This document shows, piece by piece, positions 10,731 to 22,802 of a stretch of DNA of 64,000 bases. The stretch's first letter is position 1; each line of letters begins with the position of its first letter. The position numbers and the translations under genes were made by a program. The DNA is from Paragyromitra xinjiangensis (taxonomy: Eukaryota > Ascomycota > Pezizomycetes > Pezizales > Discinaceae), in assembly GCA_038503065.1 (NCBI GenBank), contig JBCAMK010000008.1, positions 62,001 to 126,000 of the forward strand, given 5' to 3'. The notes under the pieces were generated by a model that was not told the DNA's origin, ran no database searches, and saw nothing but the letters and a program-made list of their open reading frames with translations.

Positions 10731-12165
10731 TCACGCGAGTCCCATGCCGAGGTTCATTACCCTATTCATATTATCTGATATTAGTACAGGGTCACTGTAG
10801 CTAGCTTTGGTTCGAATAACCCCTCGTACCTCATAATCCCAGCTCGCCCTGTGAATAGTAATTCTAGAAACTCTGTCAGAGAAACGTTCATGAGGTCTAG
10901 GCTATCCGAGGGCATTACAAACCTATTATCCCACAAAGCACTGGTAAAAGGAGTCCACCTAAACCGAACCTGGATATCAATGTTATGTTCATAAATATCG
11001 TAGAGATATCCCAGTATCAAATCTATCTTGAGAAGTTAACCGAACCCTACACAAAGCTCTTGCCCTAGAAACGGGAACAGGGATCCGGACATACCACTTT
11101 CAGGTTTATCTAGACCAACAATCCTCACTGTGAATTGTCTATTGACGAAAAGACTCTTCCATCCTGTGACGGGATGTACTCTTACAAGCGGGTGGATTCT
11201 TTCTACAAACTTTGGCCCTGCATTAGGATCGTTTCTATCTAGGTACCCATGCATCGATCGGAATACAGCAGATTTGCCATCGATCATCTTCCGGAAATCT
11301 GGAGAGAGTTTCTCATAAGCCGAGTATCCAGATGCCCAGACAGTGTCGCCACCGCATTCAGGGACAGTGTCGTTATGAAGGTGTGTAACTCCAGCAGGTT
11401 GAAGCTCATGCGTTAGATCCGTGTGCCAATTTGCAGCACCTCTGTACTTATTTTAATATCAGTGTCGTTGAAACACACCAATGAGAAAGCAATTGAAAGA
11501 CATCGGAAAGATAGTAACGTCTCCTAACCCTGGTTTCCGAAAATCAGCTTTTGCCCCATCGGCGATCTGTAGGTCTGGCCATATAACGGTGACTCCAGGG
11601 CAGCCAGGTACTTGTGGAACTGAAGGATGAACTTCAATCACACCAAAGTACTTTCCAAGCTCTAATTGCTGTGTAGGTGTGATATCTTGGTCACGGAAAA
11701 AGACCACGCTCCGTTCCGCGATTAGCAGGGCTAATTCATCTTTTTGTTGGTCTGTCAAATTAGCTAGTTGGAGTCCGTGAATCTCAGTCCCAATATGTCT
11801 TAAAGCAGTATTAGATTAGTAATTTGGAATTCCGAAGGTATCTACACCTAACTTACCGCGTGAGTTGAATCACCTTTGATGCCGCACTGAAAAATGCTTT
11901 CTTCTCCGGATCTGCACGCTTTCCCGGGTCATTATGTTCCCTGCCGTAACAGTATATCCGTTAGATCAAAGCATTCCTCACTGGACTCTAAATTTGAATA
12001 CCAATGTTCTCCTCTGATTTTGTATACTTCGTCTAGAAACTGTGGTTTTTCGGGGCGTGCGGGGTATGTCTCGGGGTCAATTCCGTCCTTTAAAAGCCTC
12101 TGTCGAGTGTTTTCTGGAAGTCTAGCTTTCAAGATTCCAGACTGGAGATTGACAGAAGGAGCCAT
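10731..12165 (-). CDS. TauD/JLP1-like Fe(II)/2-oxoglutarate dioxygenase
   Basis: Predicted cytosolic 2-oxoglutarate-dependent dioxygenase of the taurine/sulfonate family; fungal relatives release sulfite from alkyl sulfonates, though substrates vary. Minus-strand exons 12165-11987, 11940-11857, 11798-11519, 11446-11095, 11022-10923 and 10863-10731 give 375 residues, with introns of 46, 58, 72, 72 and 59 bp. The ATG at 12165 is the only Met near the family N-terminus. Motifs in order: EEHNDPGKRADP, HIGTEIHGLQL, VVFFRDQDITPTQQLELG, the Fe ligands in WHTDLTHELQPAG, GGDTVWASGYSAYEKLSP, VHPVTGWKSLFVN, FRWTPFTSALWDNR and the distal His in ITIHRASWDYE. An Arg for 2-oxoglutarate follows (GVIRT). The first intron is inferred from a weak donor (GTCCAG), so the join around residue 60 is the least certain part. 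Confidence 0.88.
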
Positions 12166-12961
12166 TTGTGCTTTTTCTTGGTGCTTGACAGGCACGCGTT
12201 CGTTTTCCGTCTTATCAATACCGATAGGCGAAGGCTCACACAGGGGACGTTACATCTCAAGGTTTTATATGGTTGCTGCATTTTATAGTAATCATGTATG
12301 CTAGCGCTCGGGCAAAGTTGACTTATCCGGGATTAAACCGAGGAGACGTTTGCGTATCTGGTATCGACGATCAATGATCACAACATCGCTGCCAAATATC
12401 ACGCTTGCACCTTTAAATCACATGACATATCGAGGTACCTTGTAGCTTTCCTGCTATCACGCTCAAAGTTGATTTATTTGGCATACTTTACATGCAACAA
12501 ATGAAGCCAGTCGAACACACAGAATATCCAGCCGGCATGAAGCTTATTTCTTTTAATTAGTAAAAGTTGGCCATATATCCAGCTAGGCCTAGAGAGATTT
12601 TTGAGCTGAGACGATTGCAATACGGTAAATAAAAGGAGGATCAGATACAGAAATCGTGATTCCCCTAAGTCGCGTAGAAGGGTGAGAGTTATAGCCTTAA
12701 TAGCGTTAACTGAAGCAATTATAATCCTTTTCGCCTAACCCCCCCACACTCACACCACCTAGCTAGGCTCTATCCTACGTATGGTGAAAACACGACCTCA
12801 CTAGGTTCACAAGCGCAAATTCTTTCATATTTATCTCACCGAATTCATAATCTGCCAATACACAACACAAGCAAGTAACCCTAACCCTAACCCTAAGTAC
12901 ATGTAACTGTCTCTTTCCTTGCAAGCCGGTGAATTTCTTCGAAACTATTCCTATTAACTGT
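12166..12961. other. Intergenic region with telomere-type repeat
   Basis: No gene is supportable between the dioxygenase start and the 3' end of the next SDR (both minus). The region should hold the dioxygenase promoter and the SDR 3' UTR. It carries the longest telomere-like tract of the window at 12876-12896. Confidence 0.5.
12876..12896. repeat. Interstitial telomeric repeat, (CCCTAA)x3
   Basis: TAA followed by three consecutive CCCTAA units. The CCCTAA/TTAGGG unit is the usual telomere repeat of filamentous ascomycetes. Ordinary genes continue on both sides, so this is an interstitial copy and not a chromosome end. Confidence 0.9.
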
Positions 12962-13938
12962 TTACCATGGCAAAATTGTACCATCATAGTTCCTCAGTAA
13001 AACTTCGTCTTTTGGTGTCAGCTTTTCGGTGACCTCCAACATCCCCTTTACTGAAACATCTGCAGTGATGTCCGCCGCTGAGGTACCCATATCCGTTTGC
13101 ACCTGGAGAAAACACATTCTAGTCAGAGGTGGTTCCAAAGAAAAACGAAGAATGCACAGATGGAGATTTCGAAGACTTACCCAACCAGGATGAACCGGGG
13201 TGACTGTAAACCCTTCAGGTTTCAGGTATCCAGCCCAAGACTAAATCGACAAACTTTAGCAACCATTACTTTCGGAAATAGTCTGTGGGAAATAGTCCAC
13301 TTACTAGAGCTGTCATAGACAACGCTGCCTTGGTAGTTGAATAAACCATATTATGCTTCATACTAGGCCCATGCCATTTACCACCTTCGACAAGAACCTT
13401 TTGTCCCCGTCCCATCGCAGCAAGCGACCCCATGAGAGAACTCAAAAAAATGATCTTCTTGGTGGGCTTTTTTCGAAGAAGTGGGAGGAGAGCTTGAATG
13501 ACGGCCGTTTGGGCGACAACATTAATCTTCAGATCCTCCAAGAATCCCTCGGGAGAGACCTCAGCTGGAACCGCTGGCTGTTTTTCTACTCCTGCGTTCT
13601 GATATATTGTTAGCACTAACATCCCGCTGAAGGAAAACTAGCAGGATTTGAGATCGGGGGTATCAATAGATGAGAAATAAGCAACGAACATTCCATAGTA
13701 TATCTACACCGTCCGGTGTTATCCTTAAGATATCCTCTGCAAACTTTGGAATGGAGCTCAGATCGGAGATATCCAAACGAATGACAGAAACATTGGGAAG
13801 AGCAGCAAGCTCAGTAGCTGCTGCAGGATTACGGGCTGTGCCGATGATTCTTGTGTTTTGTTGAGTTGATAAAGCTCTGGCCAACTCGAGCCCGAGCCCG
13901 CGATTAGCGCCAGTGATGACAATTGTTTTGATAGACAT
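12962..13938 (-). CDS. Short-chain dehydrogenase, sniffer/C-factor type
   Basis: NAD(P)-dependent classical SDR, probably a cytosolic carbonyl reductase of unknown substrate. Minus-strand exons 13938-13690, 13598-13305, 13240-13181 and 13102-12962 join to 247 residues, a normal length; introns are 91, 64 and 78 bp. Motifs: MSIKTIVITGANRGLGLE (cofactor glycines), LDISDL (Asp after beta-3/4), DILWNNAGVEKQP, FLSSLMGSLA (catalytic Ser), YSTTKAAL (Tyr/Lys) and the family-typical HPGWVQTDMG with the C-terminal SVKGMLEVTEKL and YDGTILPW. The third exon encodes only 20 residues (SWAGYLKPEG onward). Weak similarity to enzymes of natural-product pathways exists in this family, but no pathway genes adjoin. 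Confidence 0.9.
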
Positions 13939-15764
13939 TGATAGTGAGTTATGAAGGGCTATTGGTAATGAATTGAGTGGAAGATGATGATTTTGCTTCG
14001 GTTGTGAGAGGTGGCCATCGGTATAGATATACCTTTCGTAGACCCTTCACAAGGCCAAATTCTAAAGCTAACGCTTCAAAATTTAGTTTAGCTCTGCTAC
14101 TGCTGAGAAATTCAACTCCAAAGATTTATAAAAGAGTTTTAGCCATCTGAAATAGTATCTTCGAGAAGTCTTCTCTGGCTTCTACTGGGGGATAAGAAGC
14201 GCCGTTATCAAGCTAGAGAGATCACAAAAAGCGGAAAGTTCAGTAATCCAATTTTGCCGATGCCGAGGAACGGTAATCTAATTACTAAACACAACCAACC
14301 CACTAATCTACTACGAAAACCCCCAATGACCTTGATAAGATCTCTTCCTCCAACCAGAAAAACCAAAACTAAACCCCAAGTTGCTTAAGAATCACCACTG
14401 TTGGCTGCGATACCCCAACCGGCTACTCTCGACCCTTCTAGCACATTGTCAAGCGCCGAGCAAACTACTAGTATTTGAAAATCGGCCTGCGAGTTTGAGC
14501 TCATCACAACGATAGATATTGATGATCGCAAACGTGACAAATGGCGAGCTCATGATACTAGCTCACATGTACATGAAAATTGTGCGAACAGCATCGTCTG
14601 AGATGGGATCGCCTACAACAGGAAATATTTCCTAATAGGCCAGTGGTACCGACGAGAGCTACACTGATAGCAAGAATAGCTAATTACAAACGTGTAAGGT
14701 GACCTATATTACAGTCTACCCTTTGGAGGGTCTACCCAGAGTGCTAGCTGGATGTCTTAAACAACGGTAAGTAGTCTTTGCTTTATGTGCAAATGCATTG
14801 TCTTGTTGGAAATGGATGTGGCCAGAGTTGCCGCCGGCTTGGCAGAGGGATATCCGCCACGGGTAGACAATTGCAAGTAGCCTAGGCCTATCTGGACTTG
14901 GATTTCCTTTGGACTGTAGGGCTGCTAGGGCCCCACAGAGCCTATAATCCGTTCTAAATCATATTTCGCCGCTGCCTGGGATTAAGAGTAAGGATTTTAA
15001 CTAGCTTTAACTAATCAGGAATAAATATAGGGTGCTTATCTGGAAGCGATAGTCAAAATTATGCATAACCCGTCGAGCTCTAGGGCTAATATCGTTCCGG
15101 ACTAGACCTACTATAGGGTCGTAGGATCCGGTGCCAGGGCGCAGGGCGGACTGCCCGGCTACACCCACTAGACTAGCTAGGGCACCCAACGCCCGCCTTT
15201 CCGCATACCTAGGCTTATTTGCCAAATATTCAGTTCCATCGAGCTGCCAGGAGCGAGAGTAGAGACCCGTCACAATACTGCTTGGGCTCACTGAAATACC
15301 GGATTTTAGCCCAACCATGGGAGCATATGATCTTCATCTTTGTGTGACAAGTGGCTCATATCCTTATTGCGATATATAGTTAGTAGCCTGTAGTTCGGGG
15401 AAATAGTTCGGGGAAATGGTATGGATTCGATCACAAGCAAGTCGGCGAAATCTCGATGCTTTTGATCATGCAGAATAGATTCTAAAGCCCTCTTCACGAA
15501 ACTTCGGATATCCGCTAATCTATTCGACAAGGATTTTGTGAATTAGCGATCACTTGATCCACTGAATCTAGCAGATATATCTAGATCTAACACATTGATT
15601 TAGTTTTCGAGCACTATTACTTTCCACCGACTGCGGCCGGCCACTACCAAGTTATCGATATATTTCCCCAGTACCGATATATACATCAACATATCACCCC
15701 TCACTAACCAAACCCAAAACCCTCTTAAGAACCAATCTAAATAAATAAAGGCTTATCCAAGACC
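13939..15764. other. Intergenic region, no supportable gene
   Basis: About 1.8 kb between the SDR start and the 3' end of the GH71 gene. A tandem pair of AGTTCGGGGAAAT occurs at about 15391-15416. The frame at 15007-15318 (minus) has no recognisable motif or intron boundaries and I do not call it a gene. Confidence 0.45.
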
Positions 15765-17280
15765 TTAAGTAGATCCTACAACCGCATTAAAGTTGACCCT
15801 TCCGCTCGAAGGGCAGTTATTAGTAATCGGGGCTGGGCCAGTAGCGGTCTTCCCATTAACAGTGACCACGACGTTTCCAGTACGGCCATTAAACGGCAAC
15901 TCAACAAACTTCATTCCCGCAGCGACTGAGAAATCCTGACCCGCACCACCAATACTAATCGAGACAGTAGTAGGTGAGTTAGAAGCAGAAATTACGAAAA
16001 CGCTATCACGGACACAATTCGCGGCGGACCCGCCAGAGCCGCTGACATCGCAAGTGGTGCCACCGTCGCTGCAGACATTCTTAGGAGTAGTGCGGTACCA
16101 GAAGACCGCACCCTCGTTGGCAATAGGGATATTGCGTGTTCCCGCTTTGTAGGCATCAATGTAGTAAGGGAGCGTGAATCTCCAGGCGTCGTGGGGCATA
16201 TTGTTAACATAGACATCGGCTCCGGGGACGACTCCCTGAGCACGGATAGGCCCAATATAGTGTGATTCGCCATAGTCGTTCCAGGTAATAATCTATTCAT
16301 AGCAGAGTTAGATTTTCAAAACAGCCCTAATATTCGTAGGAAGAAGGTCCATCAGGTACTAACTTCAACGAATTGCGGTAAGACATCAATGACAGACTCC
16401 CATCTGTCAAACCAAAGCGAATCACTGTCCCAATTCCAATTTTTTCCAAACTGCGGAAGATTGGTATAGAACCAAGGCGAGACACCCATCATGTAAGGTT
16501 TCCCTTGAATAGCACCAATCCACGCGAGATCAGACTCTGTGGTCTTGTGGGTAGGGCTTGGATCCAATGGCCAAGCATCCCAAGCAACTATACAGTCGTA
16601 CGCATTAGTTTGGACCTTGAGAATAAAGTAGCTTTGCTTTTAGATTCACTTACATGCTCCGTCAACCACATTCAAGTTCGAAGTGAACCCTTGGGGTCCC
16701 AATGATGTCCAATCGGGAACGAGGAACAATTGCCCAGTGCTTTGCTCAACCTGGGGCCACTGTGAAATAAAGTTCGTTCCCTCGAAAGTCGAGACCATAG
16801 GTTTGTCATCAACCTTGAATTGAGCAGGACTATCTTTGTGTGCGTTGATGAAATCCGCAACTTGTGAAACAGGCCACGTTCCACAGCAGAGCTATTAGAT
16901 GTAAGTATTCTGGTCTTTTTGAAGAACGCATCCTCGCCTGAAGGCCACTAACCATATCAAATGAGATGAACATTTTGAAGCCATTTGCCTCGGCTGCCTG
17001 GTACGCCAATGCAAGTTGCGCAACACCAAATGAATCGTTTGGTCCAGCGTTGAGAGCAAATCCGTCGATATGAGCAGCCTTTGCAAGCTGAATATCTCTA
17101 TTCCAATCGTCGATTGTTTGTCCAAAAGTATTGCCCACCTATTTGAATCAGTGTTGGACTTAATAGACACCGGATTACATTCGGGCGATATACCATGTAA
17201 TGGGCAAAAACCTCCCTTGTTGCCATCGCAGATAACGGCGCGAGGGCAAGGGCCGCAAGAAGAGAAGAGATTGAACGCAT
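15765..17280 (-). CDS. Secreted alpha-1,3-glucanase (mutanase), glycoside hydrolase family 71
   Basis: Predicted extracellular endo-acting hydrolase of alpha-1,3-glucan, a fungal cell-wall polymer; relatives act in wall remodelling or attack on other fungi. Minus-strand exons 17280-17194, 17138-16953, 16891-16654, 16587-16364 and 16292-15765 join to 420 residues, with introns of 55, 61, 66 and 71 bp. A signal peptide MRSISSLLAALALAPLSAMA is followed directly by the GH71 start VFAHYMVGNTF. Further hallmarks are DDWNRDIQLAKAAHIDGFALN, MFISFDM, KPMVSTFEGTNF, GAFAWDAWP, YMMGVSPWFYTNLPQFGKNW, WESVIDVLPQFVE and ITWNDYGESHYIGP. The C-terminal 130 residues after NMPHDAWR form the usual beta-rich domain. 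No separate carbohydrate-binding module is seen. Start, length and phase agree throughout. Confidence 0.93.
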
Positions 17281-20273
17281 CTTAAAAAGAATAAAAAGAG
17301 AGAAAACCTATCGAAGGCAACGAATGATCAAAAGAATGTAAAATGAGAAAATAAGAGATGTTTAAATAACGAATGAATTCAGGCATAGAGAATATTCACT
17401 TGAGTGCCAGGAACCCTCGTTATATGGAAACGGGAATGATAAACATCCGTGAGTAATGGTTTACTACCGTACTAGCCATGCAATGTTCGACCAACAATCC
17501 TTGAAAACCCTTAGTAGCTTCACGTGAAAGGAAGGAACAAACACGGAAGAGCGGCTACCAGTGGACTAATCCGCCGAAAAGCAAGAAAAGCAATGGTATT
17601 AGTCCGTAACGCGAAGGTGATAATTCTATAAAAGGTTTTTGCCGTCCCACTCCCACATACTGCAATGATAAATGTATTTAACGTAGTAATGGCATACATC
17701 CATAATCATCAAGGGCGCCGGAGGGGTAGCGGGGCACGACTCAGTCTTGGCTTATGTTTCTTAAAGCCTCCGACCTTACTTTGCTCCTTCCAATGCTGTA
17801 CCCATTTCACCATAGGCTAGTCCTAGATTCGCTATACCGTTAGCTGGTTGCCCTTTTCGCCAAGAAATCAAGGGTCTGAAACTTGCCCGAAAGTTAGGAC
17901 TATGGTTAATTTTAGGGTTCCATGCACCGCCGGCACCACCCGGCATCGTGGGGGATTATGGGGTAGAGTACTTGCAGGGAAAGTGGTCAATCTAATTGGT
18001 TAAGAACGGAAATCTTCTTCTCGAGAACATGGGAGAGGCAAATAAACATTGTTTCGGCCATGAGTAACTGGATTGGGACGTCTTACTGATGGCCAATGCA
18101 GACGCTATTAGCAAGTATTGCCGGCATAACCGTTTCATTGCTTTAGTTAGCAATTCAAAGGATTTAAGCTTATGATGATTACGCTCAGGATTAATTTGCT
18201 GCACCAGCGTAACCGTGTAACATGATGTAACCTGTACAAATTTACAGGCGGTTTAAAAGAGGGGAAATCCCTATTCACTTGAAACCGGTCGGCCGCAGCT
18301 TTCGGAATATATAGGTAGTCTGTCTTTAGGGTTTTTTGTTTCATGTTTCCTGGCATGTCCATTTGCCCACGGACCAATAGCCTAGCCAACGAATAGACAG
18401 GTTAGGCGATCAAATGTAGCGTTGCTTGAAGGTGTATGGTTGATCTCATTTATACACAGTAATTATATAGTATGCACATAATACTCCGGCATGGGCATAC
18501 ATGACTTCATCGGTATTCGAAACATCATATTCCCAATACAAAATTTCAAACAACAATGCCTCCTAAGCCTGAGGCACCATACACCCATGAGCCACACCAG
18601 TCATTTTACTGATATAATTTTTATACAGCGCACTTACAAGCGACAAAAGAAGCGGGCAAGAACCCTCGCCTAACCCTAACCCTGGGGCACTCAAAACCAC
18701 GGGTACCAGTTATCACACGGGATACCTACAGCTGATTTAGATTCTGTTTATATCAAGGGCATTGATTATACAGAGATCAAACAAGACGTGTTCCGATGTT
18801 CTTACCGCCTTTCATTCGCTAGCCAGCGGAGAACTCGTTAGCGGGCGCTAAAAATCGAGTGACATTCCATTGCACCATGGCACCTCTAATTAGTCCATTC
18901 AGCTAGGCGCCAAAAAGGACCCTCCAAAAGTGCCTAGAGAAGCCAGAGTTAGTGAAAATTTTCCGCGGGATTTATGTGCATTTGATTACTCGAAAGACAC
19001 CCTGGACGGCGGTAGGCAAGGCCTGGGTAAGCAATATCCCGCTCCGCGTGTGACGGAGAGGTCAAAGTGTCAGACGGCCGTGGTGGGTGGGTAATTCGAC
19101 TTCTTGTTACCTCTAGGTTACACCTTCAAGTTCACATATGGTCTGTTTGGCGCTTTTCTACCAGCCTTAAACCGAGGCCTTCCTTGGTTGGCGTGCTGCT
19201 GGCTACCAGATGGCCTAATGATCATGAGCTCGTCGAAAATACTGCATCCTTGATGATTATAAACTTCACCCCTGATGATAAAATGATTTTACACCTGGTG
19301 ATTGGTGCAGTTGATGATTCTAGTAATTGGTTCGGTAATCTTGGATGAGTGTTTACTAGGCGGTCTCAACTTGTTCATTCAGGTTAGGGCCGGTAGATAA
19401 ATAATCACCTGGTGAAAGTTTATGAATGCTGAGTCAAGTTTCAATAGCGGGGGGAAGACCCACGGAAGGACAAATAGGTCATGTCAAAGCCTAACCTACT
19501 ACCGGTTGTACAATACCATTATAAACATACCAGATTTCAGTACTTCTGTATACCATCTATGAAGTCCTGCGCCTCATAATTATGCCTCTACAAGTAGTAA
19601 ATCAACCTACCGGGTGCCCCGAAAAAAATGGGATGCTGAGATACAAGTTCCCGACCATCTTAATGGCGAAGCCACCTCTCTCTACAAGGCATCCAGCTGC
19701 AGCGATTCACAGACTTCTCCACTCAAAACCCCAAGTATGTATAGTCGACGGAAATCATATAAAGCATCTAATCCTAGAAACCCTAACCCACGCCTAGGGA
19801 GTCTGTCTCATCTGAAGGGCTAAATGAGTGTTTGTGAGTCAGAAAATACGCCCGAGTGTGGGTTAGGGGTTTGGGCATCCGAATACTAAGGTTTCCGTTT
19901 GCTATTAATAGGTAGTAGATTCGCTGTATCAGGGCCTATGCATGATAACATCATTCATTAGGGCATCTGGCTCAAGCTCATATCAGTAGGCCATTCCACT
20001 TGGGCCACTGGTAATAGCTATAATTTACCTACCACCCATGAAACTTGCAATTGAACTAGCGAGAGTACTGACAATCGGTATACTTATACTGCCACAGGAT
20101 ACTACAAATTTCGTACCTCAATTAGAGCTTATTCTTCAGTTGTTACAATAAATAAATACACTGGAACCTTATAATAAGTATATCCCACGCAGAATACTAT
20201 ACAAGCTCCACGCATGCTTCACGTGCACCGGCCTCAGGCACTAATAATGCAAAAAAATGGATATCACTCCAAC
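17281..20273. other. Intergenic region, no supportable gene
   Basis: About 3 kb between the GH71 start and the 3' end of the next SDR. Open frames are short and featureless. Two telomere-like words occur: CCTAACCCTAACCCT at 18669-18683 and AAACCCTAACCC at 19778-19789. Confidence 0.45.
17361..17368 (-). promoter_or_regulatory. TATA-like box of the GH71 gene
   Basis: TATTTAAA on the minus strand, about 80-90 bp before the GH71 start codon. Assigned by position only. Confidence 0.35.
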
Positions 20274-21361
20274 TCAAAAGCCTGCGAGGCCCTTTACACC
20301 AGGTGACATAACTTCCAGAACGTTCAAAATCTCACCCCAGACACGCTTCTGCATCTCTTTACCTTCATCGCTTGTAACAATTTCTGCCGGCCTGTTATAA
20401 TAGAATCAGTAACTGTCCGCGAGAATATATCTTCTAGCCGAGGGTAGTATTAAACCTACTCAATCGCTTTATACGAACACAAGTACCGACCATGGCTCTC
20501 CTCCCCTTTAGAAGCAGCATCTACTAGAATCCTACTCCCTTTCTCTGTACTCCTTGCAAATGCAAGTTGTAGGACAGAATGAACCCATCCCATTTCCCGA
20601 CTAAGTGCTGAATAGCAAAGCCCCGGATTGAGCGAATTGGCGATTACTGCAGGCTTATCACGGTCGGTATCGCTTACGGGGGAAAGCCGCGCGATTTCTC
20701 TAGCAGTGTAGATATTGAATAGTTTCGATAACGGGTACTGTATCTCAATATACTTTTCTCTCGCCTGCTTGTCGTTCAGGTAGTCGAGGATCTCGTGTCC
20801 ATTACGTTCGGTAGATGGGAATTCGTGGACCTGTGAAGCAACTATTGGCCATCGGTGAACTTCCGAACTGACAATAACCAAACGGGGAGTCCAGCCGGGA
20901 TGCTCCTTTGCAGAGGAAACCATCTTGGGGAGTAGTCGAATAGCAAGCAGTGCAGTTGAGAGAACATTAACTTGTAAGCTCTCCTCCCATCCATCAGGTG
21001 AAACCCTCCATGATACAACACCAACAGCCGCGTTCAATACCAATACATCAAGCCTGGCGAGTTTTTGTACCCTTTCTATAAACTCGATTGTTCCTGCAAA
21101 TGTGTTCATGTCTAGTTTCCAGCATTCAACGACGTTGAGTCGATGTGTTGAATCTTCGATTGATTTCTTCGCGGCTTCGCCTTTTTCGAGATTCCGGACC
21201 GCGAGGATCACCTTTTCCGCCCCGAGTCGAGTGAAATGACGTGCTGCTTCCAGACCGAGTCCGACATTCGACCCGGTAACAATGATTGTTTTCCCGTCGA
21301 AAGAGAAGTCGGGATAAGCAAGGGGGAGGTTTTGTAAGATGAGGGCTTTGAAGTCTGCCAT
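20274..21361 (-). CDS. Short-chain dehydrogenase, retinol-dehydrogenase-like
   Basis: NAD(P)-dependent oxidoreductase of the RDH/WW-domain-oxidoreductase-like SDR group that is widely expanded in fungi; substrate unknown. Exons 21361-20460 and 20391-20274 (minus) give 339 residues, the usual length. The 68-bp intron is needed: the first exon alone would stop after SYKAIE, while the second supplies the conserved tail PAEIVTSDEGKEMQKRVWGEILNVLE. Motifs: FDGKTIIVTGSNVGLGLEAARHF (cofactor), LAVRNLEKGEAAKKSIE, LDVLVLNAAVG, IVSSEVHRW (Ser), YPLSKLFNIY (Tyr/Lys) and SLNPGLCYSALSRE. No signal or membrane segment is evident. Neighbours give no pathway context. Confidence 0.92.
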
Positions 21362-22802
21362 TGAAACTCGTCGTTGGCTAAGGGATGATGTCTAGTATAG
21401 AAGGGTAGATTTAAGAGTTAGATCGAATAGGCCGTATCATAGACTCAGGCAGAAGACTTCGCGATCTTGAGATATTTATAATTATTGTTGACTGATAAGT
21501 ACTCGGTATCCCGCAGGTTCGCGACCGGGGTTAATTATTCGGTAACACCACATCTCCGTGCTAAAGCGGCAAAAAAACGACAGCAACTTGGCACATTTTG
21601 CTTCCCCAGGAGTTATCATACGCGACGGCCCGGGACGGCCCCGGATTTTGCTTTGATATCTCTTATCTCCAGTTTTGAGCAAAATACTTTCATTGTGCCA
21701 CGCGGTGGTTTTAATAAAGATCGTGAAGAGTTGTAGTAAAGGATCACCAAGAACCGGGGATTGGAGAATTCACATCCGTAAATACCGAGACTTGATGGCC
21801 AAGAACCGGGAGAAATAGCGCGAATATTTTCATTGGAAGGCTCCACTAATTAATATCTGCAACGCGATGAATTAGATAATGCATCATTCTAATCAAAGTG
21901 TATTTATAGGGAAAGACATCAGTGGATGAGTCAATGAATGAACTATCTCGCCTACAAGATTTTGTTTGGTATAAGAAGCCTACGGATAGATCAGCAAGTG
22001 CATCTTTGGTGGTGGGAGGAAGAATCTGTTAGTACACCCAGAAAGTCGTGGTAAGGAAGGCTCGATACTTTCCCTAATTAATTAGCATAGTACTGAGAGT
22101 GTAAGAAATCCATATTAGAGACCTGTGCTAAGGAGGAACTCCGTAATATATAATTCTTCTGCTAAATATGTAGGAGTTTTGTTGGCCTGAATACTCTGCT
22201 ATGCGCCAGCTAGCAGTAAAGGCTAGGTAATCTCAAAATATTTGGAAAGAATGTGACACACACTAAAGTTGATAGTATACATTAGAAAAGATATAATACA
22301 TATAGTTAATTGAGAGAAAACCAAGAAACTATATCACGTATAATATATAATATCTACCCGGAACTAAATTCCCCTAGGTGTGAGCTGCCTAGTTATATTG
22401 TCCCCCAAGCCCGTGCCAATGCCAATAAAGAGAGTAATACTGATCGAAACTATCTACAGTTAATATAATAAAATAATGTAAGTATCTAGCAGATGCTAAA
22501 GATCGTGGCAGGGTGGGCGATTTCCACACTCAGCGCATCAGTCTGTCCCCCAGTTCCAAAGCATCCCGACGAACATAAACTCAAAGCGCGATAGCCAGGA
22601 TAGGAGAAAAGTAACAGTTTTGCGAGGTCTGTCACCGAGTTATTCAGCGGCTATGCGAAAAAGCTGAGGATATCAACGGGTGATGATCGAATTCCGATGC
22701 GTCGATGCTGTAACCGCTGCAAGACCCTAGCTGCTGTGAGGTTTTTGCAATTGAGGAACGGGGTGTGTCTCTTTCAAACCCGTGACTTTCGTGAGAGGAA
22801 TT
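21362..22802. other. Intergenic region, no supportable gene
   Basis: AT-rich sequence between the SDR start and the 3' end of the CorA-like gene. Short frames at 21.48-21.85 kb on both strands overlap one another and show no motif. Nothing else recognised. Confidence 0.45.

Noticed and set aside
12876..12896. Chromosome end at the CCCTAA run
   Set aside because: Only about three units and intact genes lie on both sides.
15007..15318. Gene upstream of the GH71 3' end
   Set aside because: A 103-codon frame without recognisable motif or splice structure.
9033..21361. Secondary-metabolite gene cluster (SDRs, dioxygenase, transporter nearby)
   Set aside because: No PKS, NRPS, terpene synthase, DMATS or pathway regulator is visible, and AA9 and GH71 genes interrupt the set.
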